Shown here: one piece after another, positions 21,660 through 33,500 of the stretch
How positions within the stretch are numbered: the stretch's first letter is position 1
Layout of the letters: the number at the start of each line of letters is the position of its first letter
Assembly: GCA_015680685.1 (NCBI GenBank)
Contig: MNCI01001451.1
Span: forward strand, 739,591 to 803,590
Origin: Gnetum montanum
Taxonomy: Eukaryota; Streptophyta; Gnetopsida; Gnetales; Gnetaceae
Direction of reading: 5' to 3'
DNA length: 64,000 nt
Position numbers and translations under genes: made by a program
The notes under the pieces: generated by a model
Told to the model about the DNA's origin: nothing
The model's database searches: none
Seen by the model: only the letters and a program-made list of their open reading frames with translations

Positions 21660-23138
21660 TGTACTGTCCGAAATCATCGATCTCCGGTTAGAATGAAATA
21701 GAAACCTGGAGATCCTTGGACAAGCATAAAAGACCCTACCTTCGCTTGAGGGCAAGTTGGAATTAACGAAGGCAGAGTACCTTGAGTGGCCTGCACGCGA
21801 ATCAGACAAGGATTTTCCCAAACGTACACCGATATACTGTGCGCTGGGTTATGCGTAAATGGCATAACTAATGTAAAACAGAGCGTAAACGTACAAGAAT
21901 GTAAATGACAAGCATACAGTAATGAACGAAAACTGTAACAAATCTTAGCAAAAGAAATTTGGCAATATTATTGCAAAACAGAAGGTTACAATGCACCAGT
22001 CTAACGTAGTTGTGAATTTGTCACAAGGCGGACGAAGAGCCCCGGTGGATGCTGAGGGATGAAAGTGTGCCAGTTTGAACTGCAAGCATAGCGTGAAGGC
22101 TGTATGCTCAGCGTGCAGGGTTGAAGTCCAACGTATAGGATGCAGGGTTCTAGATTTTCTCATTATGGGTTGCTCGAATTTTTGCCCAGATGCCTCCAAT
22201 TTTTCCAACCCTGATCTGGTCAAAAGTCGGGGTTTTTATACAAGTTTAGACGTTAGAATCAGATTTGAGAGGGGATGATTGGCTGTGGAGTGCTGGACTC
22301 TCGGGTCGGGTGACATGTGGCGCATTGACCGAGTGCAAAAGAATGAAATTTTACAAGTGTACAGTGTGCTGCACGCCAATGTATACACGTTGGGCGTGTG
22401 AACTTGGTGTACAAACTTGATTAAAACAAAAGAAGTCATTCGGCCTTCGGATTTGAATTCGGATGTCACGAGAATGCTGCATGTGGATGTTCAGTTTGGT
22501 TGGCCTTGATCTGACACGGTTCTGGAAAGCTTTGATTGGTATACGTTGTGCCACACACTGGGCGTACACATTGTACATGCTAGGCGTATACGCTGGGCGT
22601 CCACCCTAGGCGTACACATTGTACATGTTGGGCGTACAGGATGTACATGCTGAGCGTATATGCTAGGCGTACACGCTGTTCATACTTAGCGTATGAACTC
22701 CAAAGTGCATGATGTCGAGACCAAAATTCGACTTTCTGGAGCCCATGATGACACCTGATAATTGCTCTGTTCCTGCGAGTTGATGCCTTGTACAAAATCT
22801 TGCTATGAAGTGCCGTTTTCATGCCGTCTTTGGGATCGCATGCTGGGCGTACACGTCAATCATACGTGCTAAACGTACATGTGAGGCATGCACGCTGGGC
22901 ATATACGCTGGGCTTATACGCTGGGAGTGTATGCTGCATACTGCATACTTAGTGAAAACCCAATATCTTGAGCTCCGAAGTCGCCATGTTTGATGCCAAA
23001 TGTCGCCATGGTCGTTTGAGGGTCCCAGGGAACCGTTTCTTATTGAGTTCGACTCTGCTTGAAGCTGTCTGTGGGGCCCTCAAGCTTCAGTCATGACGGG
23101 GAGCGTCATGACTTAGCTCGACTCTTGTTGGAGAAGTA
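21660..23138 (-). repeat. 5' LTR of the Tat-group element (outer end truncated)
   Basis: Matches 4428-6003. The inner end TGTACTGTC aligns exactly with the start of the other LTR. The outer end stops at GAAGTA (23138), and about 27 terminal bases present in the 3' LTR are replaced by LINE sequence, so the junction has suffered a small deletion. The internal repeat block is shorter than in the other LTR. Confidence 0.9.
22233..22240 (-). promoter_or_regulatory. LTR TATA box
   Basis: The minus strand reads TATAAAAA at this point in the 5' LTR, and the same word is in the 3' LTR at 5001-5008. About 900 bases of U3 precede it, which fits the promoter of the element. Confidence 0.55.
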
Positions 23139-24229
23139 GGGGAGGTGGTGGTCATGAGGTGACTTTGGGGGGGGGGTTGGTTGGACGGGGGGCGCATTCG
23201 TCCTTTGTATCCCATGGTGACCCAGTTGCCCCCCTCGAACAATTGTCGAGCCGGGTCTCTCGGCCACGTCCTATGAAATCGACATTCCGCTTCAAGGTGT
23301 CTGGGCTTCTCGCAACACCCGCACCGGTCCGGCCTACTCGCCTGGTGGTCCATACCACGCGTCAGGGTAGGATTCGCTCCCAGGTTCTCGAACATGACTT
23401 GGAGGGTTTCCTCCCCCCCGGGGAGTTCCAGTACCATCGCCCGGACGAGGTCGGTCTCCGACAGATTGCGCCAAACGTAGAAACGTGCGAAGCCCATTCT
23501 CTCCATCGACTATGTAACGTGGTCGAAAGTAATAAAGTCACCGAAAAACCCTGCCACCTCCATCAGGAACTCGAGGTTCCAGAGTTCCCAAGGGATGCCG
23601 GCCACCCACACCCAGACCGGGGCCCGGGCGAACAAGTTGACCTCTCAGTGGGCCCCAGGATACCATGGGGTTAGGGCGAGCCCTCGGGCCCCGTAGAACC
23701 ATGGGCCATCGAACAACATTGAATCTTTGGCCTGCAGGGAGGGGAGAATGAAGAGGAGCAGATCCTCAGAAAGGCTTCGAACATCAACTTCCCCCACCTT
23801 CCACTGTTCCTTCACCCACCCACGGATGAGGTCCAGCCGTGGGCAGGCCCCTTGGAAAATGAAGCGGCCAATGAGGCTTCTTTCCATAGTGCAGACACCC
23901 TCGGAGGGGGGGTGGTGGACTCGCAATCACAAGGTGTGGTCACTGCGGGAGTGGGCCGCGATGGTACCACTTGGTTTCTCAGCCCCCACACCAACGCGAC
24001 CATCCCCAGCAGCAGTGGTTACTACAGTCGCTGCGTCAGTTGCTGCTCCAACTGTGGTGGAGGTTGTTGTTGTTGTTGTTGCTCCTGCAGTGGTTGCCGC
24101 GCCTATTGCAGCGTCGCCTGTTGTTGCTGCTGCCGTCGCCGCTACGTCTGCTTTTGCTGTTGCTGCGCCGGTTGCTGTTGTTGTTGCTACGCGGGTTGCT
24201 ATTGCTGCTGCTGCTGTTGAAGCTTCCAT
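23139..24229 (-). pseudogene. LINE-A ORF1 (DUF4283 and zinc knuckle), interrupted
   Basis: Starting at an ATG at 24229, an Ala/Thr-rich low-complexity stretch of about 100 residues is followed, in the same frame, by the DUF4283-type domain of plant L1 ORF1 (SLIGRFIFQG, LLLFILPSLQAKDSMLFDGP, APVWVWVAGIPWEL, FARFYVW). A CCHC knuckle, CGCCEKPRHLEAEC, comes next. Three stops interrupt it (TGA at 23929-23927, TGA near 23645, TAG near 23508), the first two one transition from CGA. ORF1 protein binds LINE RNA. The frame runs into LTR sequence at 23138, so the C-terminus was cut off by the LTR element. Confidence 0.85.
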
Positions 24230-24230
24230 A
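23990..24230. repeat. GTT/GCT trinucleotide-rich stretch
   Basis: Interrupted GTTGTTGCT-type trinucleotides encode the Ala/Thr-rich start of LINE-A ORF1 on the minus strand. The Leu-rich and Cys-rich plus-strand readings are artefacts of composition. Confidence 0.85.
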
Positions 24231-24240
24231 GCTGTTCTAA

Positions 24241-27200
24241 AGTTCGCCCAATCATTTAATATGTTTTAATAATATTTTAATTACACTCTAGAAAATGTAA
24301 AGCTATTTGCACTTTTGTCATCTAACACATTGTAGGGTTGAGTCTGAGGAGAAGTCGTACCATTTTCAAAAAACATTTCTTAATGTTGCATACTAGCTCA
24401 AGAAACAAACTGTCTTTTTGATGAGGACTGCCCTCATATAAACTATGTTTGGAAAAACTTACACGTTTATTAATCATAGCAATGAAAAACTTCAGTTGTG
24501 TACACAACTGGTAAAACTCATTCAATCTTAAAATGCAAAACTTAGTAAAATTTTGCCAGAATTCTCACCCATCCTATAGGACATCCCCAACACATGTACA
24601 TCCCTGATGAATCCAGAATGCAGAGAGGATTGGATTATTACTCAAAAGTTGTAATGAGCATAGAAATTGTATAAAGGTAGAAAAATATAAAGTCTATACA
24701 TTCAATATGCTTTCCTTGGCATATTTTAACATAGTTTCCTTGGTTCCGAATATTATTAAAATATAGTATTTTAATGTTCATCTTCTTCCCTCCAACTCCA
24801 CATTTCCAAAATCGATTCAACCTCCCAAACTCATCCAGAAAGACGTTTTTCTAGATCTAGACATTCTGTAATGTAATGCATAGATATTTCCAATGTACTC
24901 ACTAATGCAGCAATGCTTGCCAGCGTTTCATCACTTTGCATCCTCAATTTGTAAGAAGTTCAAAGTCAAGTCAAGATACACTCATAAGAGTTCAATGTCG
25001 TCAACTTACATGGATACATATTTTCAGCATGAAGCATAAGCTAGAAACCAATATCGTATTTTTGAATTCAGTGACCTCAGAAATAATATTTATTTTTTAC
25101 TTTTGATTAATATTTTCTTGTATTTTTAAAGAGGGTTTTCTCCTTCTCTTTACAAGAAACCCTTTAGTAAGAATTCAAAACTCATGAGGATGCTTTTGAA
25201 TAAGGACAAGGCCTAATCCTTTTCCTAGATTGGAGGGGAGATTTTTTAGGATTGGTTGGACAAATGAAAACCTGAAAAGGCATCCCCAAAACCGTTGGAT
25301 GGTTTCGTTAGACTTTCCCTTGAATGGTTTGATGTACTTTGAAATTTTCTAATATTATCATTCATTTCTTTGGGGGTCCAACATCCCCCTCCCCCTTCCT
25401 CCCCCCCATCCACCCACAAAAAAAAAAAGGCCTAGTGGTTGCTGGTCATAGGTTGACGAACCTTAGAGTTAGTTAGGTAAATAAAAGACTTGTAGGCAAA
25501 TGATTGATTATGAGTACTTGTGGCAATGTTACACATGCTGCACTGAGTGTAGATATGTTAGCAACCACATGGGTTATGTGTATATATCTTGGTTGGTATA
25601 GTGACCACATGGGTTATGTGTATACATGTTGGTATAGTGATCACATGGGTTTTATGTAAATGTTGGTATTACCTTATGAGCCATAGTAGTTATAGATGTA
25701 TATTGTGATTACTCTATATATGTTTGCTTTGTGTGATGATTGATATCTAGGATTGTGTGTTGGCTAAGAGTTCACTTGGTATAGATTATATTCATAGTAT
25801 GTGTGATATTATATTTGCATGGGTTACTTAGAGCATGTGATATTGTATATGCATGTGTTACTTAGTGCGCATATGAGATTGACTATTGATGCAGGTTACT
25901 CTGTACCCCATTCCTCTCCTCTAGTGTAGCACTTGTTGGCCATCTAGTAGAGAAATTGCAAAGGCTTTCCACTTAGTTCTATACTGATATTATTTATTTA
26001 CAGGTGGGGATAGTAAGGGTGTAGAAGAACACTAAGAGGTTTAAGGAGAGGAATGTTTATGGGGATTGTTTGATGTATATTTCCATATACAAATGTATAG
26101 TTTTCTGTAGACTATTGATATTTGCATGACCTAGGCAATAGTATCATGTCTATATGTATATGTTGTGTGTATACCATGAGAGTAGTACAGGCTTTTGGTT
26201 TATGTAGAGACATGCAACAATGTAACTCGATGTGTTTGCTTGACCTTTGATTTGAAATGGTTGTGCACAACTTGATGTTACGAGAATTATGCATCATGTG
26301 GTTTATTCTTAATGTCTTTCCATGTAGTGCAGATTCCCAATTTGTCATGCTTCCATTGTGTTATTGTTGGCAATCCTAGACATCACTTTATCCTAGTTTG
26401 GTGTGGTAGGGCAAGGTGTTACAATTACCCAAAGACTCAATACTCATCTCATCAAGGTAGGGCCTTAAGAGGGCTGATGGATGAACAAAAGCCTAATCTC
26501 TTTTCACGTGGTTATGCCTAGGATTAAAGTTAGGTGTAATCACTTGAGAAGCAAGCACCTTACCATTGCTCCAAATAGTGGCTCTTAAATTTTAGATATA
26601 TATTATAAATATATAGCTAAACTAGAATTTAGTGTTATGGAATTGGGATCAAAACTTTTTATTGATAATATTTATCTAAAAATGTAATGATGTGTGAAGT
26701 GAATTAGTAACATCTTTCTTAACAAACTAATGAGCTAACCATTTTAAACAACCTATCACTAGTAATTAGACAAAACAAAAATTTCATTGTAAAAACAATA
26801 ATTATAACACTAATTTGGGTTTCAATGCTCTATTAAGAGTTTCTTTTATTATAGAATTAAATTTCCATTAAAAAAAAGTCCTCCTTGTCTTTTAGTGATA
26901 TCATTATGTAACTATCACGTAGGAAAAAATCATTGTGAAATCGTTCACCTAAATCACCGTCAAATCCTCCACTTTTCCGTTACCTTTAAGAGTCAGCCCA
27001 GCCTACAACCTTCATGAGCACAACACTTTTTTTTTAATAGCCCCGTTAGCGATGTAAATTGAACCGAGCAATGTAATTTGTTGGGTCTCTATCCATGGTA
27101 GTTCTTTTCCCCATGTACAGTAGAAGTCCATATCATTTTTGGGTACGTCAGAAGCAATGTTGGAATTTGGAGATTCAATCAATTGTATATATGCATTTTG

Positions 27201-27258
27201 CGTACAATATGGCAAGCTACTTGTATATGGTATAGGCTAGTGCATTTTCTCTGAAAAA
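24241..27258. other. Gene-free AT-rich region
   Basis: I find no convincing gene. A poly-C/poly-A low-complexity patch lies at 25385-25430. Three diverging copies of a CACATGGGTTATGTGTATA-type unit lie at about 25560-25670. A tRNA-derived SINE-like piece lies at 26455-26580. Composition changes sharply from the GC-rich LINE at 24240 to AT-rich here. Confidence 0.6.
26455..26580 (-). mobile_element. Possible tRNA-derived SINE remnant
   Basis: The minus strand reads GGAGCAATGGTAAGGTGC, resembling a pol III box A, and about 40 bases later AACTTTAATCC, a weakened box B. The spacing suits a SINE head. Box B has several mismatches, so this is tentative. Confidence 0.35.
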
Positions 27259-27311
27259 TTCCGACCCTGGTCGGAAGTGGAAATCAGACTATTGACCTTT
27301 GTCCCTATAAA
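27259..27311 (+). promoter_or_regulatory. Possible promoter of the Integrator subunit 11 gene
   Basis: TATAAA at 27306-27311 lies about 220 bases before the start codon. Just upstream is a perfect 18-base palindrome, TTCCGACCCTGGTCGGAA (27259-27276, eight-base arms). Position and symmetry suggest a factor site, but no factor can be named. Confidence 0.35.
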
Positions 27312-27531
27312 CGCATGCTGAATGTTTTATTAACTGCATTTCATCTCAGGATCCGCTTTCGCAGTTGTCCCCTTCTCCGAATTAGGCTAGCTAGCAGTGG
27401 AACATTCTTCTTGCAGGGATAAGTTTTGTTTTCTTGTACATTTATACAGGATTTTTCAGAACAAACAAATCTGCAGCAGTATATTTATTTATAAATCTGT
27501 TATTGAAGGTGGAGGGATCTTTTACAAGTAG

Positions 27532-30500
27532 ATGACTATCCAGTGTTTGGTTTTAGGTAATGATTGTGACTGTTGCTTACATTGTATTGAGTTTTAAAAA
27601 TTTCAAAATTAAATTTTCATGATATTCTGTTTTCATGGATGAAGGTGCTGGTCAGGAAGTAGGAAAAAGCTGCGTAGTGGTTACCATAGGAACCAAAACA
27701 ATCATGTTTGATTGTGGGATGCATATGGGCTTCCACGACCATCGTCGATATCCTGATTTTAAGAAAATTCCAAAAAGCGGAAATTACACTGATCGCATTT
27801 CATGTGTAATAGTGACTCATTTGTAAGCTCACTGAAGGAAAATTTTGCTTACTTGCATGAGATAGTTTGACTGCTTTTCTCTTTATTCTAATCCCATGTT
27901 GTCTTGCCATGCAGTCATTTGGATCATATAGGGGCCCTACCTTATTTCACGGAAGTTCTTGGTTACGATGGACCCATATATATGACTGTAAGCCAACATA
28001 CTATCTTGCTGTTCCTTTTATTTCATTACATTTAGATTATTTTTAAGAAGGATTATCTTGTTCTTTTGAAAGCTAAGATGCTTAATCTTGTTATTCAAAT
28101 TTTCCGCCATTTTCATATGCACTGCAAGTCTGCAACTCGTGATTATGACTAGCAATTAGTTCCTGCTGTTGAATGCTCCATATTATAGTATACAAATCCA
28201 TTCCACCAATTTAAATGCACATATACTAGTCAATAGATCTGGGAAAATATAAATATTTTAACAAACATTACAGTCTACATCAAGTTTAAATTAGATTGCA
28301 TCGGTGACTGAGCATTGCTAGCCACCTGCAAGTTTCAAGTTTCAAATGCGTAGACACTATTGAAGCATCATAACGCTATCATAGTAGTAATAATCATCTT
28401 CATAAAGAACAGACGTCAGGAGGGGAAAATCACTTTTAACTGAGCTAGTATAAATTGACTTTCCATTGACTTCAAATTACCATTACCAAACCTTCTAGTC
28501 CCTATAGTTTTTACATGAACAAATTACTTACAACTAAAACAAGTGCTAGCTTAGGATTGTTATTAACAACCTTACCAATATAACGAACATTGTATGACAT
28601 ATATAGTGTTTATGTTAGTTGGCTTAAAAATCCATTTTAACCTTAATGAACATTTATTTTAGCAATGATTAAAAAAGCGGGTGAAATAATTTTTCGCTTG
28701 TTGAAAAAATAAAAAAAATTTAAAAGTTGGCATATTTGAAAATGCAATATTTTGAAGTTTTAATTGCACATCATATAAATATGCCTAATAAATATAATCA
28801 ATATAATTAAAGATACATAAACTAAAAAAACATATTAACAAAGAACATAATCAATATGTAAAGTTGCACTGTACATTACTATAAGCTTAAACACTATTAA
28901 GGTTCATTTGATAATGCATACTACATTAATGTCTAATTGCAAAATATTCATAATATATGGAACATAAAGCAACAAAGTAACTATGAATCAAATGCATGTG
29001 TTGGTATGTTTGGTGTAACTCCATCTTTGTTTCCCTTGAACTTTCTTCTATGAAATTCAGCTTCTTGAATTGTTTCTTCAGAATCTACTCTAGTAGCTCA
29101 AAATGCCTCAGCATCTTGCTCTATTTCTAAATATTCATTATGGGTATCAAAAGCTTCTAAAATTTACATCAAATGATACAGCAGCTGCTTTAGCCATGTC
29201 ATTTTCATCCCTGTTAGGAATATGATAATCATCACTATCTTTCACTATTAGAGTCATCATCTTCTACAAGATTAACATTAAGATCATCATTATCATCATT
29301 AATTTGTACATTATAAACCCTTTGAGATTTAGGAGTAGAAAAGGAAGCTTGTTAATTAATATTTATTAAAGTTTTTAACTTAAATAAAGATTGAGGGATT
29401 TTGAATTCAAAATTTTTCAATTGAAATACATTAGAGATATTTTATTATATTTGAATTTTTTGAAAAAGTTGCCATTTTTGGTTACTTTTTCAAAAAATTT
29501 AGCTATGCTATTTTATTTTAAAAAGTCAGCCGAAAATAATGAAAAAGTCTACAACTTTTCTTGAAGTGGTGAAAAATCATTGACTTTTTAATAACTGCAT
29601 TTTACACACTTATATTTGGGTTAGTTTTCTGCTCCAAAATATTTTATTAGAAATTAACATGTTGGAACTTTGAATAAGATTGACAATATTTATTACCTGA
29701 TCTTTTCTGATGAAGGGTTTGGTGTCTGCATTATCAAGTAAGTATGTCATGGGTTGGTGTATTATTTTCTAAGATCACTTTTAATGTGCGCTATTCCACT
29801 TTGGTCTGTGGGATGCTGCAGTATCCTACAAAGGCATTGGCACCGTTGATGTTGGAAGACTACAGAAAAGTGATGGTAGATAGACGTGGAGAAGAGGAGC
29901 AATTTAGTTTTCATCAAATTCAGCAATGCATAAAGAAAGGTTCTAATATTTTCTTAATTCATCAAGTGCTTTTTGTATTGAAAAAATTGGTTCTTCTAAT
30001 GCACTGTTTTATGCTTGGATCTCAGCATGACACATTTTCCTTCTCCTAAAATATCCATTATAATTAAATCATACATTTAATTTTTCATAGCATCTGTCAA
30101 TCATTAACTGAATCTATTGTTTTCTGATGCTGGCATTCCTTTCTTTTATCAAAATCAACCTTTGCCACCGATACACAACCTCCAGGGTTTATTTCTAGTC
30201 CTTTCAATATTGATGTAAGCTACAAAAATGATAAGTAGCATATTTTCCATTGTTGCAGTTGGAGGCATACCTTATTGATTTGTTATTCATAGTATTGCTT
30301 TGCATGCATTTTCAAGTAGTTGATCACAATGATGCTTTGCATTAAAAGAGAATGTGTCTTTAAAGCATTTTAATGAGTTTACTAAATGTTTCCAAATTAT
30401 ATTTGTTTGTATGCAGTTACAGCTGTAGATTTGAAGCAAACTGTTCAAGTTGATTCTGATCTTAAAATTCAAGCTTATTATGCAGGGCATGTATGTTTTT

Positions 30501-33500
30501 GTGGTCTCTTGTGAAATTGTTATCTCTATGTTTTCTATAAAATTTTGAGGTTAGTTTGATATTGGATGTCCCGATCTGTCTGGTGTAAATTGTACTTTTC
30601 TTAGTACCTTTTTTTTGGGTGCCTTGTATTAGCAAGTCTTATAACAATGGAGTTCCTTGTCTTAAGAAAATTGACATGGTGCGATAGAGATGCAAATCCA
30701 TCTACAACTTCACAAATTACATGATTCACTTCTAGAGCTAGGTTGTATGATTTTTTTTTTTTTGAAGTATAAAATTTTTCTACTGAAAAGATTGGGCATT
30801 CTGCTTCTTGCAAATAACTAAAAGGGTTTATATTCTTAGGTTTATCTTGGACATTTGTCTTATGCTTGATGAGTTTAAATGTATTTGAATATAGCATTGT
30901 GTTTATTGTGCAGGTTCTTGGAGCTGCTATGTTCTATGTTAAGAGTGGCAATAGCAGTGTTGTCTATACAGGTGATTACAATATGACTCCTGATAAACAT
31001 TTAGGAGCTGCTAAGATAGATCGGCTTTTCCCTGATCTCCTTATAACAGAGTAAGTCTATTGCTTCTAGCAGTTCCATATTCTTTTAATGCTTTGGGTAA
31101 CATGCTTGTATTTTCACAAATTTATATGCAAGTTCTGATATGGCTGCATCTTGATGCCTTCAAGTCATAATCAACTAAACTTATAGGAATTGAATGGTTC
31201 CACGTTGTCTAGGCCACTTAGCTTATCCTTAAAAATCTCTGTATACATACATACATACAAAGTGTAATCTAGGACACAAAAAGGAAAATTGTATTGAGAA
31301 ATTTATGCTTTATTTTGGGAGAGACACATGTAATACATGTTTGTTGTGACAACATTTGTAAGAATGTTGTAATGGCTAGTTGTGCTAATATGTTTTTACT
31401 TTTAAAATTGCAGATCAACATATGCAATTTCAGTTCGTGATTCAAAACATGCACGTGAAAGAGAATTCCTCAAAGCTGTACAAGTTTATATCATTTTTGC
31501 TTGTTCTTTTACTTTTTGACATATTTTTTGTTTGAAAGCTCAGAGTTACTAGTCAATGAATGAAAGTTGAAAATGTAGATACCCTTATTCAATTTGTGTT
31601 TACAGATTTTAAACTATTATTTTCGTGGAAATTTTTTAGCATGCTCTTCTTTTTTATAAGTGATCTTTTTAAAAATATTTCTTAAGTTATTTGTTTCTCA
31701 TTTTTTTGAAAATCTGTTTCTCATTGATGTTAACATTTTTTTCTGCCCAATCATTGATGTCCGTTAATTTTTTGTCAAACTAATATTTGTGACCTTGTTT
31801 TAAGTAATTGTAAGTTGTTATGTTATATTCTTTTAGCCATTGAAGCCAAGTATTGGTATGGTTATAGGTTTAATTGGACCATGCATGAACAATCAAACCC
31901 AAAACCATGATTAAACCTACATCACACATCTCCAATTCCAGGCATAAGAGGTAAGAAAGTTGAATACCACTAAAAATATTTCTAATTAATGCATGAAATA
32001 TCAAAATACATCAAAAGACAAAGTAAAAGGATGCTGAGATCGGAAAGAATACCAAAGGTGAAAGCACTTTGAACACACAATCCAAGGATCTATGGAATTA
32101 TTGAGCCTCCTATGCACACTAAACCTCATAACACTCAACAATGGATGAAAGGCATGAGGCCTAGCATCCCTTACTATCCTCATCCACACAATTGCTTCTA
32201 GAGCACTACTCTTTCTCTAAGAAATCCTCAGTTGTGACAAAAAGCTTCCAATTCATTGTCAATTTTGCCTTTTATAACTGTTGTCAATATTTTTTGAACG
32301 TTGCACATTGAAAACATTTTTTATAAAGTGTTGGGCAATATATTGTGAGCAATTGCAAGTTGCACCTCCTTGCAGTCCCAATGTGATTGCAACCTCATGT
32401 AGGTCTCACCCTTTAGCGGCCACTTGAAGGTGCCAAAATTGAGATGCAACTTCCTTCTTAGTGCAAGGGGACTATGAGTTGTAGTCCCTTTCAAGCCTAG
32501 AAAAACCAGCAGCTTCTTTTTACCAGGGCAAGGACAATGTGGCTTGCAATTAGACTTGGAGCCCATTCTTGAGAGCAATCCTCATTTTCAATGTGTGTGG
32601 TTGGGTGCCACAGCCTCTAGCAGTCTTCTGGGCTGATTGTGACCTCCTGCAAGTTGCACAACCTCACAGTTCCTTGTCCAAGCCCAAAACTTCATCAAAA
32701 ATCAACTTTGGGCTCATTGTGAGCCATTGTGAGTTGCACAAATTCACAACTTGAATTGTGACTGGTTGTGAGTTACACCTACCTTGCAGTTGCAAGATCA
32801 ACTCCCAAAATACATCAATTGACCTCCAATTGAAGCCCATGTCAAGGGACATACTCCCTAAGATCCCTAAACCCTAGAAATGTAGGAAAATACAACTTTG
32901 ATTTATGAGGTTTTCCTACACTAAGTATTCTCAAAAAGCATCTATAAAGAAGTCATACTTCCTAGAAATTTCCCTCTTCTACAGTGTAAATGTGTCAGGA
33001 TTGGCTAAGTATAAACGAAAATCTTCTTGCCGAACTAAAATCAAGGTATATGAAAAAGCTCCTTTTAAGTTTTATTGTTAATTGCAGCTACTTTGAAGTT
33101 TCTTTGTTAATTGCAGTTCAAAGTGAAAATTAAAAGTGATTTCTAGATTGGCTTCCAACAATGAGTGAACCTTGCAGAATTTGTCACACCACTTTGACAA
33201 TTTCTTTTTCTCTCTTTTCTTTTTGATTACACTAAATAAAAATTTCAAAAACTTCAAACTGTTTCTGTACTCTTGCTATTTAAATTATTTTGATGGGTAC
33301 TAATTTGCAAGCAGGAAAAGTACTAAAGACAGTTGACAATTCTCTAAGGAATGCAAACATCCCATATTCCCTATAATGATTATGTGCTGAATTAATGGAA
33401 TAAGTCAGGAAGGAGAGTTTATGGTAAATTTCCTACCTCAAGATGCATATGGCTAAAAGCTCGATAGGGCAATCCAGTTTAAGGTGAAATTCTACAACTA

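Larger units (their letters stand above)
4428..23138 (-). mobile_element. Tat/Ogre-group Ty3/gypsy LTR retrotransposon carrying an antisense gene
   Basis: Two long direct repeats (4428-6003 and 21660-23138) bound a minus-strand gag-protease-reverse transcriptase-RNase H-second RNase H-integrase order. The second RNase H is the plant Tat-group type. A branch point and 3' splice site lie just before the reverse transcriptase, as in Ogre elements, which splice between protease and reverse transcriptase. By eye the LTRs differ at roughly one base in ten over their first 185 bases, nearly all transitions, so the insertion is old. It interrupts LINE-A. A gene on the opposite strand occupies 11245-16209. 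No target-site duplication is visible: the outer end of the 5' LTR lacks about 27 bases that the 3' LTR has. Confidence 0.92.

Noticed and set aside
23852-24231. Cys-rich and Leu-rich plus-strand ORFs
   Set aside because: Arise from GTT/GCT trinucleotides; the true reading is the minus-strand LINE ORF1.
32321-32578. 85-residue minus-strand ORF in intron 7
   Set aside because: Lies in a region of repeated GAGTTGCAC words with no homology recognised.
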